From assembly GCF_017114985.1 (NCBI RefSeq), contig NZ_JABXKP010000104.1:62001-126000 (forward strand): 64,000 bases of DNA. Reading direction: 5' to 3'. Of this stretch, positions 53,794 through 63,225 are shown piece by piece. Under the pieces are notes generated by a model. The model had not been told where the DNA came from. It was given only the letters and a program-made list of their open reading frames with translations, and did not search any database. Position 1 is the stretch's first letter, and the number at the start of each line of letters is the position of its first letter. The position numbers and the translations under genes are program-made. This DNA is from Nostoc sp. JL33 (GTDB lineage Bacteria > Cyanobacteriota > Cyanobacteriia > Cyanobacteriales > Nostocaceae).

Positions 53794-54153
53794 ATGGATA
53801 ACCCGATGCTACTCAAGTCTACAACCCGGCATGTCCGCATTTTTGCAGGTGAAATTGACCGGGATGGCGAACTAATTCCTAGTCAACAGGTCTTAACGTT
53901 AGATATTGACCCAGATAACGAATTTAACTGGAATGAAGATGCGCTGCAAAAGGTTTACCGAAAATTTGATGAACTAGTAGAAGCATCTAGTGGCGCAGAC
54001 CTCACAGAATATAACTTACGCCGTGTCGGGTCAGACTTAGAGCATTATCTGCGATCGCTCCTGCAACTCGGCGAACTCAGCTACAATCTCTCTGCCCGTG
54101 TTACCAACTACAGCATGGGAGTCCCCCAAGTTGCAATTAACGACAAAGAATAA
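53794..54153 (+). CDS. ndhM: NAD(P)H-quinone oxidoreductase subunit M
   Basis: NdhM is a cyanobacteria- and plastid-specific subunit of the photosynthetic NDH-1 complex on the thylakoid membrane, used in cyclic electron flow and respiration. The protein has the family pattern LLKSTTRHVRIFAGEI, LTLDIDPDNEFNWNEDALQK, ADLTEYNLRRVGSDLEHYL and YNLSARVTNYSMGVPQV. The start may be ATG 53794 (MDNPM) or ATG 53806 (MLLKSTTRH), which is the usual one in the family. Confidence 0.94.
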   Translation: MDNPMLLKSTTRHVRIFAGEIDRDGELIPSQQVLTLDIDPDNEFNWNEDALQKVYRKFDELVEASSGADLTEYNLRRVGSDLEHYLRSLLQLGELSYNLSARVTNYSMGVPQVAINDKE

Positions 54154-54881
54154 GCCAATGAGTTGGTAGCGGGCTGGCTGACACCCTTCTGACTTTTCAC
54201 CTCATCTGGAAAAGCTAACGATTAACCTAACCTCGTAACCCCCTTTCCGACGCTCTAAGGGGGATAATTCCAAGTCTGGAACCCCACATGCTTGGCTGTC
54301 GGCATCGACGGCAGTTGCTTCAGGTCGAGAAACCCGACACCAGTCGAGAAAAGGGGGAAACAACGCCAGGTGCAACAAGAGTGGCTCCCCTCTTCTGGCG
54401 CTGGCTTCCCAACGCCGTGGCTTCTCCTTGTAAAAGAGAGATTGAAACAGAGGTTTTCTAGATCCCGTGAAAAGTCAGGTACTTTTGCCAAAAGTATATT
54501 TGCTATTCTTAATTCTTAATTAAAGTTAATTGTTGCTATCCTACTTATAAACTAAATAAATTCCCAGATTATCTGCCTGTTGATGATGGGGTAATTTAGC
54601 AAAAGCAAATAACATAGTCACGCTTGGGTTATGCTTTGGGGACAGGGTTGGAGTTAGTTGCTTTCTTGATGGATCACAGAGCGATAGAAGCTATGATGAG
54701 GCTGTAGGGTTGACTTGGGAGCGTATTCTTTGGATAAATAAGCATTAGCACCTGCTGATATCCGCCAGCTAAAATCATCATCTAAAGTCTGGTTATGTCA
54801 AGTTTCAGAAAGATGAGCGGTCTAGATTATCCCTACTAATGCTGTTAAAGAAATTGCCAATCGCTGATCGGTGCGAAAACT
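54154..54881. repeat. Gap with dispersed palindromic repeats
   Basis: Around 54290-54425 the sequence carries GCAGTTGCTTCAGGTCGAG, AAACCCGACACCAGTCGAG and later CCAACGCCGTGGCTTCTC. This is a nested-hairpin repeat type also seen near 6735-6790. Short open frames here are repeat-derived. No gene was seen in the remaining sequence to 54881. Confidence 0.6.
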
Positions 54882-57146
54882 ATGGAAAATGACGCGGCAA
54901 CGCTCTACTGTCCAAACGAAAATTGTCAGGCTGCCAACCCCCTGACTCACAAGTTTTGCCAGCGATGTTCCACGCCCCTACCCAAACATTACCTCTGGGC
55001 TGTGGTAGATAGCCCAAGTGTGGGTAGCCCTGGAGAAATATTAGCCGATCGCTACTTAGTCCTTGATAAATTTGTTCTTTTAGATACGAAGCCTGGTTTA
55101 TTAGCGCTAACGCCTGAGTTAGAGAATTTGCAGCCTCTAAAAGCTTACCTGAGACTCATTCCCTACCGCTTACACGTACCGCAGGTATATGGAGTGCTTT
55201 TTGTCGCTGACGGCTCCTCCCATCGAGAAATATTACTCTTAGAAAAACCGCCAGTATTAGTAGATGACACAATCCAACAAGTGCATTTGTGCAGCGAGTT
55301 AACCACGGCTTGGCGTGATGCGACATCAATGCGCCAACTCAATTGGTTATGGCAAATAGCTCATCTGTGGCAACCTCTTGCGAGTGAAGGTGTCGCCTCT
55401 AGCTTACTTGACTCCTATGTATTACGCACAGAAGGATCATTAGTACGTTTGTTGGATTTGCGTTTCGACGCCGCAACATCACCAGAATTGCCCCAATTAG
55501 GTGAATTTTGGCAGCAGTTGGTTAGTGATGCCAAACCAGCTATAACTGAATTTGTTAATCAGGTTAGCCTTTCCTTAATTCAGGGAGAGATCAATTCAAC
55601 CGATCAATTAATCGGAGTTTTAGATCGGGGACTGGCTGGGTTAGGGCGATCGCAAACACCCACGATCAAAATTATCACCAAAACCGACACTGGGCCAAGT
55701 CGCCAACGTAACGAAGATGCCTGTAGCCCCCCCAGTGGCACTCTGATTAACAAACCACCCCAGCCAACAGCCTTAGCAATTGTCTGTGATGGCATCGGTG
55801 GACATGAGGGTGGCAATGTCGCCTCAAATTTAGCGATTGAAACGATTCAGCAACAGGTACAGCAACTAACAAAAGTTCCCTACGACCACATAGACCCCTC
55901 ACTGCTGCTTAATGACCTAGACAAGGCAGTGGCAATTGCCAATGACAAAATTAGTCAGCGCAATGACTTGGAAAATCGCCAAGGGCGTCAGCGCATGGGC
56001 ACGACTTTAGTCATGGCATTGCCTGTTGCTCATGAAATGTACATTACCCACGTTGGCGATAGTCGTGCCTACTGGATTACACGCCACGGCTGTTATCAAG
56101 TTACCCTCGATGATGATGTCGCCTCCCGCGAAGTGCGGCTAGGTTATGCCATTTACCGCGAGGCTGTGCAACAGAGTGCTGCTGGCTCTCTAGTCCAGGC
56201 TTTGGGGATGGGGCCGAGCACTTCATTGCATCCGACATCGGGACGGTTTATGCTCGATGAAGATGCTGTTTTTCTGCTCACATCCGATGGTTTGAGTGAT
56301 TTTGATCGCGTGGAGGAGTACTGGGAAACAGAAATATTGCCGGTTCTAGTTGGGGAAACAAATATAGTAAATGTTGCGGATAGATTAGTCGAAATCGCTA
56401 ATACTAAAAATGGACACGATAATGTCACCGTCGCTTTAGTCCACTATCAAGTCCAATACTGGGAACCAGAAATCACCATAAAAGCAATCATTACAGACAG
56501 TTCCTCCGCAAAAACTGTTGATTTTACGTCCACGGCAAATGCAACACTTTTAAGTAGCCCAAACCAGAAAACTCAGGTCATTCCCGAAAAAGAGCCGGTG
56601 AAAACGTCGATACCGCTACAGTGGATAGTTCCGTTAATATTGGTGGTAGCAGCAGGTGCTATCGGATTTTTCCTAAAGCAACTGCGATCGCCATCAGGGC
56701 TATTTACAATTTTTTCCAATCCCATACAAACTCTCAACCCTACCATCGAACCGACACCCACACCGCGATCGCTTGCTAACCTTTCTCCGGGTTGGGTAAT
56801 TAAAACCAACAAGGAAATCCCCTTCGGAAACAACCAATTACTTCCGCGTGGGACTTTTTTAGAAGTTATTGAGAAAAAATCAAATCCCAAACCAGCTTCT
56901 GTTGATTCTTCCGTGTCTATGCGAGTCTGTGCCAATAAAAGCATACCAACTCCAGCTAATACTAATAACCCAGCAGGAACTTCCTCAGTTCCATCAAATT
57001 CAAAACCTTTGCCGCAACCAGTATTGCTGGACTTGTCCCAACTGAACCCTACTGCGGTATCTGTTTTACAATCAAACGTACCAAATCCATGTAAAACTGG
57101 TACGCAACCAGCAATTACTGAACCAACTGGCAGCAGTCCAACTTAG
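54882..57146 (+). CDS. Zinc-ribbon, pseudokinase-like and PP2C phosphatase membrane protein
   Basis: The 754-residue protein starts with a zinc ribbon (Cys10, Cys15, Cys26, Cys29). Residues 50-250 have a kinase-like outline: ILADRYLVLDKF, WQIAHLWQPLASEGVASSLL and VRLLDLRFD. They lack a glycine loop and HRD, so this may be a pseudokinase. A PP2C phosphatase spans about 262-524 with NEDAC, Asp303-Gly304 (VCDGIGGHEGG), GDSRAYW, Asp469 (TSDG) and Asp513-Asn514. A transmembrane helix at 580-598 leads to a Pro/Asn-rich tail. It likely dephosphorylates Ser/Thr proteins. The next gene encodes a CHAT-FHA protein 149 bases downstream. Confidence 0.88.
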   Translation: MENDAATLYCPNENCQAANPLTHKFCQRCSTPLPKHYLWAVVDSPSVGSPGEILADRYLVLDKFVLLDTKPGLLALTPELENLQPLKAYLRLIPYRLHVPQVYGVLFVADGSSHREILLLEKPPVLVDDTIQQVHLCSELTTAWRDATSMRQLNWLWQIAHLWQPLASEGVASSLLDSYVLRTEGSLVRLLDLRFDAATSPELPQLGEFWQQLVSDAKPAITEFVNQVSLSLIQGEINSTDQLIGVLDRGLAGLGRSQTPTIKIITKTDTGPSRQRNEDACSPPSGTLINKPPQPTALAIVCDGIGGHEGGNVASNLAIETIQQQVQQLTKVPYDHIDPSLLLNDLDKAVAIANDKISQRNDLENRQGRQRMGTTLVMALPVAHEMYITHVGDSRAYWITRHGCYQVTLDDDVASREVRLGYAIYREAVQQSAAGSLVQALGMGPSTSLHPTSGRFMLDEDAVFLLTSDGLSDFDRVEEYWETEILPVLVGETNIVNVADRLVEIANTKNGHDNVTVALVHYQVQYWEPEITIKAIITDSSSAKTVDFTSTANATLLSSPNQKTQVIPEKEPVKTSIPLQWIVPLILVVAAGAIGFFLKQLRSPSGLFTIFSNPIQTLNPTIEPTPTPRSLANLSPGWVIKTNKEIPFGNNQLLPRGTFLEVIEKKSNPKPASVDSSVSMRVCANKSIPTPANTNNPAGTSSVPSNSKPLPQPVLLDLSQLNPTAVSVLQSNVPNPCKTGTQPAITEPTGSSPT

Positions 57147-57295
57147 TTAAAGACTCGATAAACTTGTAAAAACCTGGAATAATAACAGGTAACAAAAAGA
57201 AGTAAAAAATTTACAAGGTAAAAAAGTAGAAAATTTTCACTTTGGAGAATTGTTATTTTAAATTATTTGTTTTTAGCTTTTATTTTAATGAATCC

Positions 57296-58876
57296 ATGCC
57301 ATCCCTGAATTTGGCGATCGCCCGTCTCTTAAACACTGGCACTGATAACTTCGCCATTTGGGTGGTCAAGGCTCCCTATCCCAGTGGCTACGTTTTACGT
57401 GACTGTGTATGGCCTGTTGAACTGACTCAAGTTTGGCAAGAATGGCAGCAAATGTTTGCTGGTCATAGTCACCTCGATATTTCCTCAAACTCAACATCTC
57501 AAAAAACCAACCCATTGCCCATAGATTGGATTTCACCCCCTTCAGGTGAAGCCATTAAACCCTACAGCAGTCGTCTGATGCAATACTTGGGAATGAATTT
57601 ATGGCGCTGGGTATTCGACGGACAAATTCTCGGTAGTCTAGAACGCAGTCGCGGGATTGCTATGGGTGAGCATACACGTTTGCGCTTTCGATTAGAAATT
57701 CGTGACCCGGATCTGATCGCTTTCCCTTGGGAAATTATGCAGCGTGAGCCTGGTCAATCGGCGATGTCTCTCTCCCCAGATTTGCTATTTAGTCGCACCA
57801 GCACTGAAGTTGACGCTTTACCGTATTTGCGAACTGACAAGGCTTTAAGTATTCTGCTGGTTTTAGGTCACGATCAAAACCTGCAACTGGAACAAGAAGC
57901 TGCAATCTTACAGCAAATTCTTGCAGATACGCCGGTCGGTGGTAATTCCCAAAGATATGCACCTTGTATAGTGAATCAACTCCTACAACCAACTCCACAG
58001 GAGTTGATTGATGAATTAGAAACCAAAGCATACAATGTTTTCTTTTATGCTGGACATGGTTTGCCAGGCCCAGACGGGGGGTTACTGTTTTTGCGACCAG
58101 ATATGCCTTTGAATGGGATCGAATTGGCGCAAGTATTGACCCGTACAGGTGTGAAACTAGCGGTTTTCAACGCCTGTTGGGGCGCACAACCAGCTGCTAG
58201 CAATCATCAAGCGATACCTGCCAGCAGTTTAGCAGAAGTACTAATTCGTCATGGTGTACCTGCGGTTCTGGGGATGCGCGATGAAATCGCTGATCACGAA
58301 AGCCAGAGTTTTATTCAAGCCTTTACCGAAGCTTTGCGATCGCACAAACCAATTGATGAAGCCGTAGCACTGGCTAGGCAAGAGTTATTAACACTATATA
58401 AATTTAATCAACCTGCTTGGACTTTGCCTGTTCTCTACCTGCATCCAGATTTTAATGGCGAACTGATTAAGAACCTAGATGAAGGTATTACCGAACTACC
58501 AGACACAGCCATTCCTGATGCAGGTTTCCCGCTTGTGACTGCTTCTTTGCGATCGCTAACCCCAAAAGGGAAAACCTGGTTGTTGCGTTATGGAGTCACT
58601 CGCATCGGTCGCACGAAGGACAATGATATTGTCATCCCCGAACCATCTGTATCCAAACGCCACGCCGAAATCTTCTGTCGCAATACTCTTACTGATGCTA
58701 CACTGATGCGAACTTATTACTTGCAAGATTTTTCCACCTACGGGACAACCTGGTTTTTAGGCCCTAATGGTTGGCAACAAATCCTCCGCGAGGAAGTCCC
58801 TTTGAAATCAGGAATGCAGTTAAAGTTTGGAAGCGCTAGAGGTGAAACCTGGGAGTTTATTATTGAGGACTCCTAG
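57296..58876 (+). CDS. CHAT protease-like protein with C-terminal FHA domain
   Basis: The 526-residue protein has a CHAT (caspase-like) domain at about 180-385 with the dyad His254 (FFYAGHG) and Cys294 (VFNACWGAQ). An FHA domain follows at about 429-515, with GR at 438-439, SxxH in SVSKRHAE and the YGTTW loop. The N-terminal 170 residues, with LRFRLEIRDPDLIAFPWEIM, are typical of CHAT proteins. FHA binds phosphothreonine, so the protease may be directed by phosphorylation that the adjacent PP2C reverses. ATG 57296 is chosen over an upstream TTG that adds unrelated residues. Confidence 0.9.
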   Translation: MPSLNLAIARLLNTGTDNFAIWVVKAPYPSGYVLRDCVWPVELTQVWQEWQQMFAGHSHLDISSNSTSQKTNPLPIDWISPPSGEAIKPYSSRLMQYLGMNLWRWVFDGQILGSLERSRGIAMGEHTRLRFRLEIRDPDLIAFPWEIMQREPGQSAMSLSPDLLFSRTSTEVDALPYLRTDKALSILLVLGHDQNLQLEQEAAILQQILADTPVGGNSQRYAPCIVNQLLQPTPQELIDELETKAYNVFFYAGHGLPGPDGGLLFLRPDMPLNGIELAQVLTRTGVKLAVFNACWGAQPAASNHQAIPASSLAEVLIRHGVPAVLGMRDEIADHESQSFIQAFTEALRSHKPIDEAVALARQELLTLYKFNQPAWTLPVLYLHPDFNGELIKNLDEGITELPDTAIPDAGFPLVTASLRSLTPKGKTWLLRYGVTRIGRTKDNDIVIPEPSVSKRHAEIFCRNTLTDATLMRTYYLQDFSTYGTTWFLGPNGWQQILREEVPLKSGMQLKFGSARGETWEFIIEDS

Positions 58877-59107
58877 CAGAGCTATTCAAAAAGAAGGCTA
58901 AAGGCAAAGGAATGAATTAGGTCGCCCACTGTCGCCAAAGAGCTTTTTACCTTTCCCCCATTCCCCTTCTTGATAAATCGATTTGGATGTTGAGCATCAA
59001 CCTTTAAATTCTGTTTTACCCGGAGAAGAAATCAACTGTTTTTGCGGAAATCTCTTCTGAGGAATTGTAGCTGTCAATATGACCAAATAATCTTGAGGCA
59101 ATAAAAA

Positions 59108-59755
59108 ATGGCTAAAAAAATTAACGACTCGGACACTTTCTCCTCTTTGCCATATAAAGTAGATTTAGAGTTTTTAGAAGCCTTACTGGAACCAGAAGAT
59201 GCTACCTATCCCTGGAATCCAGGTGATGATGAATCAGAACCTTATTTTCAGGAACTAGAACAACAATTTGGTATACCAGATTTACTTGATGAAGAACTGA
59301 TCAGGCGATCGCAAGATTTTTACAGCCATCTAGACACACTTTGGTCTGGTATTGCTTCTACACCAGACCACAATCACAACCTACAACACGCAGGATTGCT
59401 TAATCTTCAAGAAACATTACGTACTACTTTTTGTGCTTATGTCCCCCAAGAATTGCTCAACGCCATCGCCACCAAAGCTGCTGAGATATTTGCTTCTCGC
59501 CAATTAATAAGTGAGCAACTGGTTGAGTGTATTCAGACAGTACTACCAACTTGGGGAACAGAGGATCTTTTAGTTTTGGCTCGTCCTTTTGCTTACGCTA
59601 TGCGAAGTAGCGAACCGCAAAACGCGGCATCTGCGCTCACTAATCTGAAAAATAGCGAGTGGACAGCTTTATCAGAAATAGAGAAAGCAAAAGTTAGTTT
59701 AGCGATCGCTTCCTATGCTTTGACTCAACTTAACAAGTCTCAGTCTCAACCATAA
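59108..59755 (+). CDS. Unknown protein next to the CHAT-FHA gene
   Basis: The 215-residue acidic protein opens KKINDSDTFSSLPYKVDLEF and has EPYFQELEQQFGIPDLLDEEL, then helical segments (VPQELLNAIATKAAEIFASR, SEQLVECIQTVLPTWGTEDL). It shows no known motif, signal or membrane segment. The segment FAYAMRSSEPQNAA near the C-terminus is encoded by repeat-like DNA (GCTTACGCTATGCGAAGTAG), apparently inserted in frame. Its place downstream of the PP2C and CHAT-FHA genes suggests a partner or substrate, which is inference. Confidence 0.7.
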   Translation: MAKKINDSDTFSSLPYKVDLEFLEALLEPEDATYPWNPGDDESEPYFQELEQQFGIPDLLDEELIRRSQDFYSHLDTLWSGIASTPDHNHNLQHAGLLNLQETLRTTFCAYVPQELLNAIATKAAEIFASRQLISEQLVECIQTVLPTWGTEDLLVLARPFAYAMRSSEPQNAASALTNLKNSEWTALSEIEKAKVSLAIASYALTQLNKSQSQP

Positions 59756-60133
59756 ATAAAGAACAGGTCACAGGTGACAGGAAATAGAAAACGCCCTTTG
59801 CACTTACTCTCAACAGAGGTGTCTCTTGCTCTCTTGCAAAGATGTTGGTTTGCCTTACGCAGAGTCGAAAATCAAGACTTTTGCAACAAAAAAGCTTAAT
59901 TATCTTTATTCTTGTAAGTACAATTCACCCATAATAAATTGACAATACGCTGATTTTCAAACTACGCCATCTATCCCAAGAGATAAATATTCAACAGTCA
60001 TTGGACATTGGGCATTGGTTATTAATTTTTCTCCCTAACTCCCTAACTCCCTAACTCCCTGCCCTTGTCTGCGAATAGCGTATCGCACAAAGACGCGCAA
60101 GGGACAATGCGTAAATTAATTTCTCCCTATCTG
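59756..60133. other. Convergent gap with short repeats
   Basis: The gap holds a single ATTGGGC heptamer near 60007 and about four tandem CTCCCTAA units at 60031-60060. It separates the unknown gene from the convergent FHA-PrsW gene. No clear terminator was assigned. Confidence 0.45.
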
Positions 60134-61516
60134 TTATTTTGGGCCAAGAAATCGGGTAGCAAAATTTTGCGATCGCGTCGGTGACAGCGCCCGTGCCTTG
60201 AGAATTGCCGCCATCAAAAAGGCATAAGATAACACCCCAACAACTACCAAGAGTAAGGCATTGATTGATCCTGTAGCATTCCACAGAGCGTGGAGAGCAG
60301 CGGCACTAAGATAACCAATAGAGAGAATTTGCCAACTTCTACTGGGCTTGAGGACAGCCAATCCGATAAAATAACCCAGGTAGCCACTATAAGCCATGTG
60401 TCCGGCTACAGCGCCTAAAATTCGCGGAATTAGCAGTTGTAAACCCGCTAGTTGACCAGCAGCGCCTGTACCCACCTGTTGCGTGACATTTTGCGTAATA
60501 TCTGGCACATATTGTCCGAGAGTTTCCAAGAGAGTGAAGCCCACAGCAGAAGCTGTTCCCAGGAGAATACCATCTAGAGGTTCCCAGACGCCTATGCGTT
60601 CCCGCCAAGGTGAAGACAAAATTCTACCGAGGGCAAAAGCCCCTAATACAGGCAATCCCTTGAGTAATTCCTCCATCAAGCCAGCGCCAAAAAACATCCG
60701 CACCAGTAATTCTGTGAAGGTGATAGATTCTTGGGGTGAGGGCAATTTTCCAGGTAGGAAGGTGCGAAACACGAAGATAAATACATCCAACACCGGACTG
60801 AGCAAAATTAGCATCGTAGACAATGCCGCAGCCATTAGCACCCACCAAGGCTTCTGTTTACCGCAAAGTTGGTAAACAAAATAGTAGGCAGCGAAGGCGA
60901 TGTAACTTGCTACAATAACTTGATTAGCTTGAGGCTGACCGACTGTAGCAAACATTAACACTACAAAGATTACGGTGAGTATTCCCGGTACGAGGTAAGC
61001 TTTACTAGTTAAATCTTTACCAGTGGAAATAATCGGAAAAAGCTGGGTGAAGCTAACAGAATCTGGCTGCTTTAATTGCGTGTGGTTGTGGTAGTTTGTC
61101 GCCGAAGGCAGGGGTGTAACCTGGTTCACTGTCGTGGCCGGGGTGATTGAGGTAAACTCATACTCAAAAACGTATTGCGGGCCATCAGCACCTAGAGAAA
61201 TGCGATCGCCTGCGTGCAATTCTTGACATTCATACAAGCGTTGTCCATTCAAATAAGTGCCATTAGCACTATTCAAATCACAAAGCACCCAACTGAATTT
61301 GCTGTCTGGGGATAGAGAAAGGGGACGAACCACCGCATGACGACGAGATACCATTCGGTACATCATGGCATCCAAGACAACTTGGCAGCTGGGGTCGCGT
61401 CCAATTACCATCTCTTTACTGGGGGGCAGCGAGTAGCGAGATTCTGATCCAAAAGCTGCCCCATTACCAGACACTAGCCGCAGAAATGCATTATGTCTTG
61501 CGTTTTTGCCTGTCAT
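60134..61516 (-). CDS. FHA domain fused to PrsW-family membrane protease
   Basis: The 460-residue protein has an N-terminal FHA domain at about 10-120: VIGRDPSC, the SxxH motif in MVSRRHAVV and NSANGTYLNGQ. A linker follows, then eight or more hydrophobic segments forming a PrsW-type intramembrane metalloprotease. The PrsW motifs are EELLK at 282-286, GFTLLE at 326-331, GHMAYSGYLGY with His373, and ALHALWN with His409. PrsW proteases cut membrane anti-sigma factors in Bacillus. Here a phosphothreonine-binding module may control the protease. It converges on the PP2C and CHAT-FHA genes. Confidence 0.9.
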   Translation of the reverse strand: MTGKNARHNAFLRLVSGNGAAFGSESRYSLPPSKEMVIGRDPSCQVVLDAMMYRMVSRRHAVVRPLSLSPDSKFSWVLCDLNSANGTYLNGQRLYECQELHAGDRISLGADGPQYVFEYEFTSITPATTVNQVTPLPSATNYHNHTQLKQPDSVSFTQLFPIISTGKDLTSKAYLVPGILTVIFVVLMFATVGQPQANQVIVASYIAFAAYYFVYQLCGKQKPWWVLMAAALSTMLILLSPVLDVFIFVFRTFLPGKLPSPQESITFTELLVRMFFGAGLMEELLKGLPVLGAFALGRILSSPWRERIGVWEPLDGILLGTASAVGFTLLETLGQYVPDITQNVTQQVGTGAAGQLAGLQLLIPRILGAVAGHMAYSGYLGYFIGLAVLKPSRSWQILSIGYLSAAALHALWNATGSINALLLVVVGVLSYAFLMAAILKARALSPTRSQNFATRFLGPK

Positions 61517-61962
61517 CGATAAGAAGTGCGTTTCTAAACTAATTCTTCACATAATTTGGCAGCAGGACTAACCTTAGCCACATTAACAGCAGCATTGCTA
61601 AATCCACTATAGCTTCACTTACTGCTAAGAAATTTAAAATTTCCAAATGCAAAATTTAAAATTGTTTCACTTAATCTGAATCACTATTCCATCTACTGAG
61701 AGTTTGTCCAAAACCGGGCTTGTTACACGGATAAATTCAGCTTGGATCGGTGGTATACTCTTGACACCCTATTTGCAAATTTAACCCACGGCAATTGCTC
61801 AAAAAATAGTAGTTTTTACTGCATTTAGGCTGATCAAAAAACCCTATAATTTTCAGTTTTCTGTTGTCAATTCTTCTTGCCACTGATAATTGACTAATCT
61901 CCTTTGGAGTAGGGAAAGAAACTGCTCCGAAGATCGAATCAAAGGATTTGCGGTATCTTGCC
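61517..61962. other. Gene-free stretch upstream of FHA-PrsW
   Basis: No gene is seen in 446 bases. The segment AAATTTAAAATTTCCAAATGCAAAATTTAAAATT near 61630-61660 (given only in outline) is a direct-repeat-like AT-rich tract. The FHA-PrsW promoter presumably lies here. Confidence 0.35.
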
Positions 61963-62565
61963 TCAAACAACTTTAGCCAGTTCTGGGTGTTCAATCTTAG
62001 TTCCAAGTACTATGAGGAATTCTGCCAGCCAATGGGGGTGAGCAGGCCAAGCTGGTGCTGTCACCAAGTTACCGTCAACTATTGCCTGATCAACAGGGAT
62101 ATCGACATAAATCCCGCCAGCACTCTTGACATCTGGGCTACAAGCAGGATAACCAGTACATCTTTTGCCTTGCAGTACATCAGCAGCGGCCAATAACTGC
62201 AAGCCGTGGCAGATGGCAGCAATCGGTTTATTCGTTTGGGCAAAGTGATGGGTGATTTCTAGCACCTGCTGATTCAAACGAATATATTCTGGTGCCCGTC
62301 CTCCGGGAATGACTAAGGCATCATAGGTTGCGGCTTCTACTTCTGCAAACGTAGCATTTAAAGTGAAATTGTGACCGGGTTTTTCGCTGTAAGTCTGGTC
62401 TCCTTCAAAGTCGTGAACTGCTGTCCGCACCTTGTCGCCAGCTTTTTTGTCGGGGCAAACTGCATGGACAGTATGTCCCACCATTTGCAATGCCTGGAAA
62501 GGAACCATTACTTCATAGTCTTCTACATAGTCTCCAACAAGCATCAAAAGTTTCTTTGCAGCCAT
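61963..62565 (-). CDS. DJ-1/PfpI family protein
   Basis: The 200-residue protein has the class I glutamine amidotransferase-like fold of PfpI/YhbO. It has KKLLMLVGDYVEDYEVMVPF with the acidic residue at the elbow, ALVIPGGRAPEYIR and the nucleophile Cys in AAICHGLQLL followed by His. Relatives act as deglycases, chaperones or proteases under stress; which applies here cannot be told. The family's usual length and key residues are intact. It stands alone upstream of a repeat-filled gap. Confidence 0.88.
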   Translation of the reverse strand: MAAKKLLMLVGDYVEDYEVMVPFQALQMVGHTVHAVCPDKKAGDKVRTAVHDFEGDQTYSEKPGHNFTLNATFAEVEAATYDALVIPGGRAPEYIRLNQQVLEITHHFAQTNKPIAAICHGLQLLAAADVLQGKRCTGYPACSPDVKSAGGIYVDIPVDQAIVDGNLVTAPAWPAHPHWLAEFLIVLGTKIEHPELAKVV

Positions 62566-62649
62566 ATTTTTGTTACCCTCACCTATTAATCAATAGTTAA
62601 TAGCTGTTTATAAAGTAAATATTATAGGGCTTAGGCACAGCTAATAAAA

Positions 62650-62735
62650 AATGTCGGCACGTTCGCAAAGGTGGGGCAGGCTTTTGGGCCCGCCTTTGCC
62701 TGCGGGCGCTCTTTTCGCCCCACCCCACAAGAAAT
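62650..62735. repeat. Dispersed GC-rich repeat
   Basis: The stretch contains GGTGGGGCAGGC and GGGCGCTCTTTTCGCCCCAC, an inverted-repeat type common between cyanobacterial genes. It lies between the PfpI and NarM genes. Confidence 0.6.
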
Positions 62736-62767
62736 AGTTGAGTATTTTTTCATTTGTCAGCCCCTAA

Positions 62768-63220
62768 TTAAAGCAGATTAAATTCTGCGATCGCTCTGGG
62801 AAAATTTTTGTTTTCATGTCCTGGCTGGCTGAGTTTAATCAAGGCAAAACGCTGCAATGGCGTTAAAGCTGCCCAATTTTGCTGTGTCAAGGTTACACCT
62901 ATCTCTTGAGCTTTTTCCTGGATGCTGGCTGGTACAGTGGCGGAGTCTAGCCATGCGGGATGAGGCTCAATGGGCAATTTTGTCGCTGGTATACCTGTGC
63001 GTTGTATAATTAACTGCTGGATATGTTCGCCGTAAGACTGAATTTCCGTTTCTGTAGTGCAAGGTAATTCGACTAAAGCTTCACGCTCGGCTGTAGTCAT
63101 TTGATTCCAATCAGACAATTTTAGCTTGATGCCACAGGTATCTAATTTGCAACGCACCTGCATGGGGATGCAACGTAGGGAATCAACAAAGTCGGCTTCA
63201 AATTGAAAGAAATTGGACAT
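62768..63220 (-). CDS. narM: Nitrate reductase-associated protein NarM
   Basis: The 150-residue protein matches the nitrate reductase-associated family: FQFEADFVDSLRCIPMQVRC, KLDTCGIKLKLSDWNQM, REALVELPCTTETEI and LTPLQRFALIKLS. The conserved Cys residues are in place. NarM is needed for active ferredoxin-nitrate reductase in cyanobacteria. No nitrate assimilation genes are adjacent here. It lies five bases after the PsiE gene on the same strand, so the two are probably cotranscribed. Confidence 0.9.
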   Translation of the reverse strand: MSNFFQFEADFVDSLRCIPMQVRCKLDTCGIKLKLSDWNQMTTAEREALVELPCTTETEIQSYGEHIQQLIIQRTGIPATKLPIEPHPAWLDSATVPASIQEKAQEIGVTLTQQNWAALTPLQRFALIKLSQPGHENKNFPRAIAEFNLL

Positions 63221-63225
63221 TTTAT

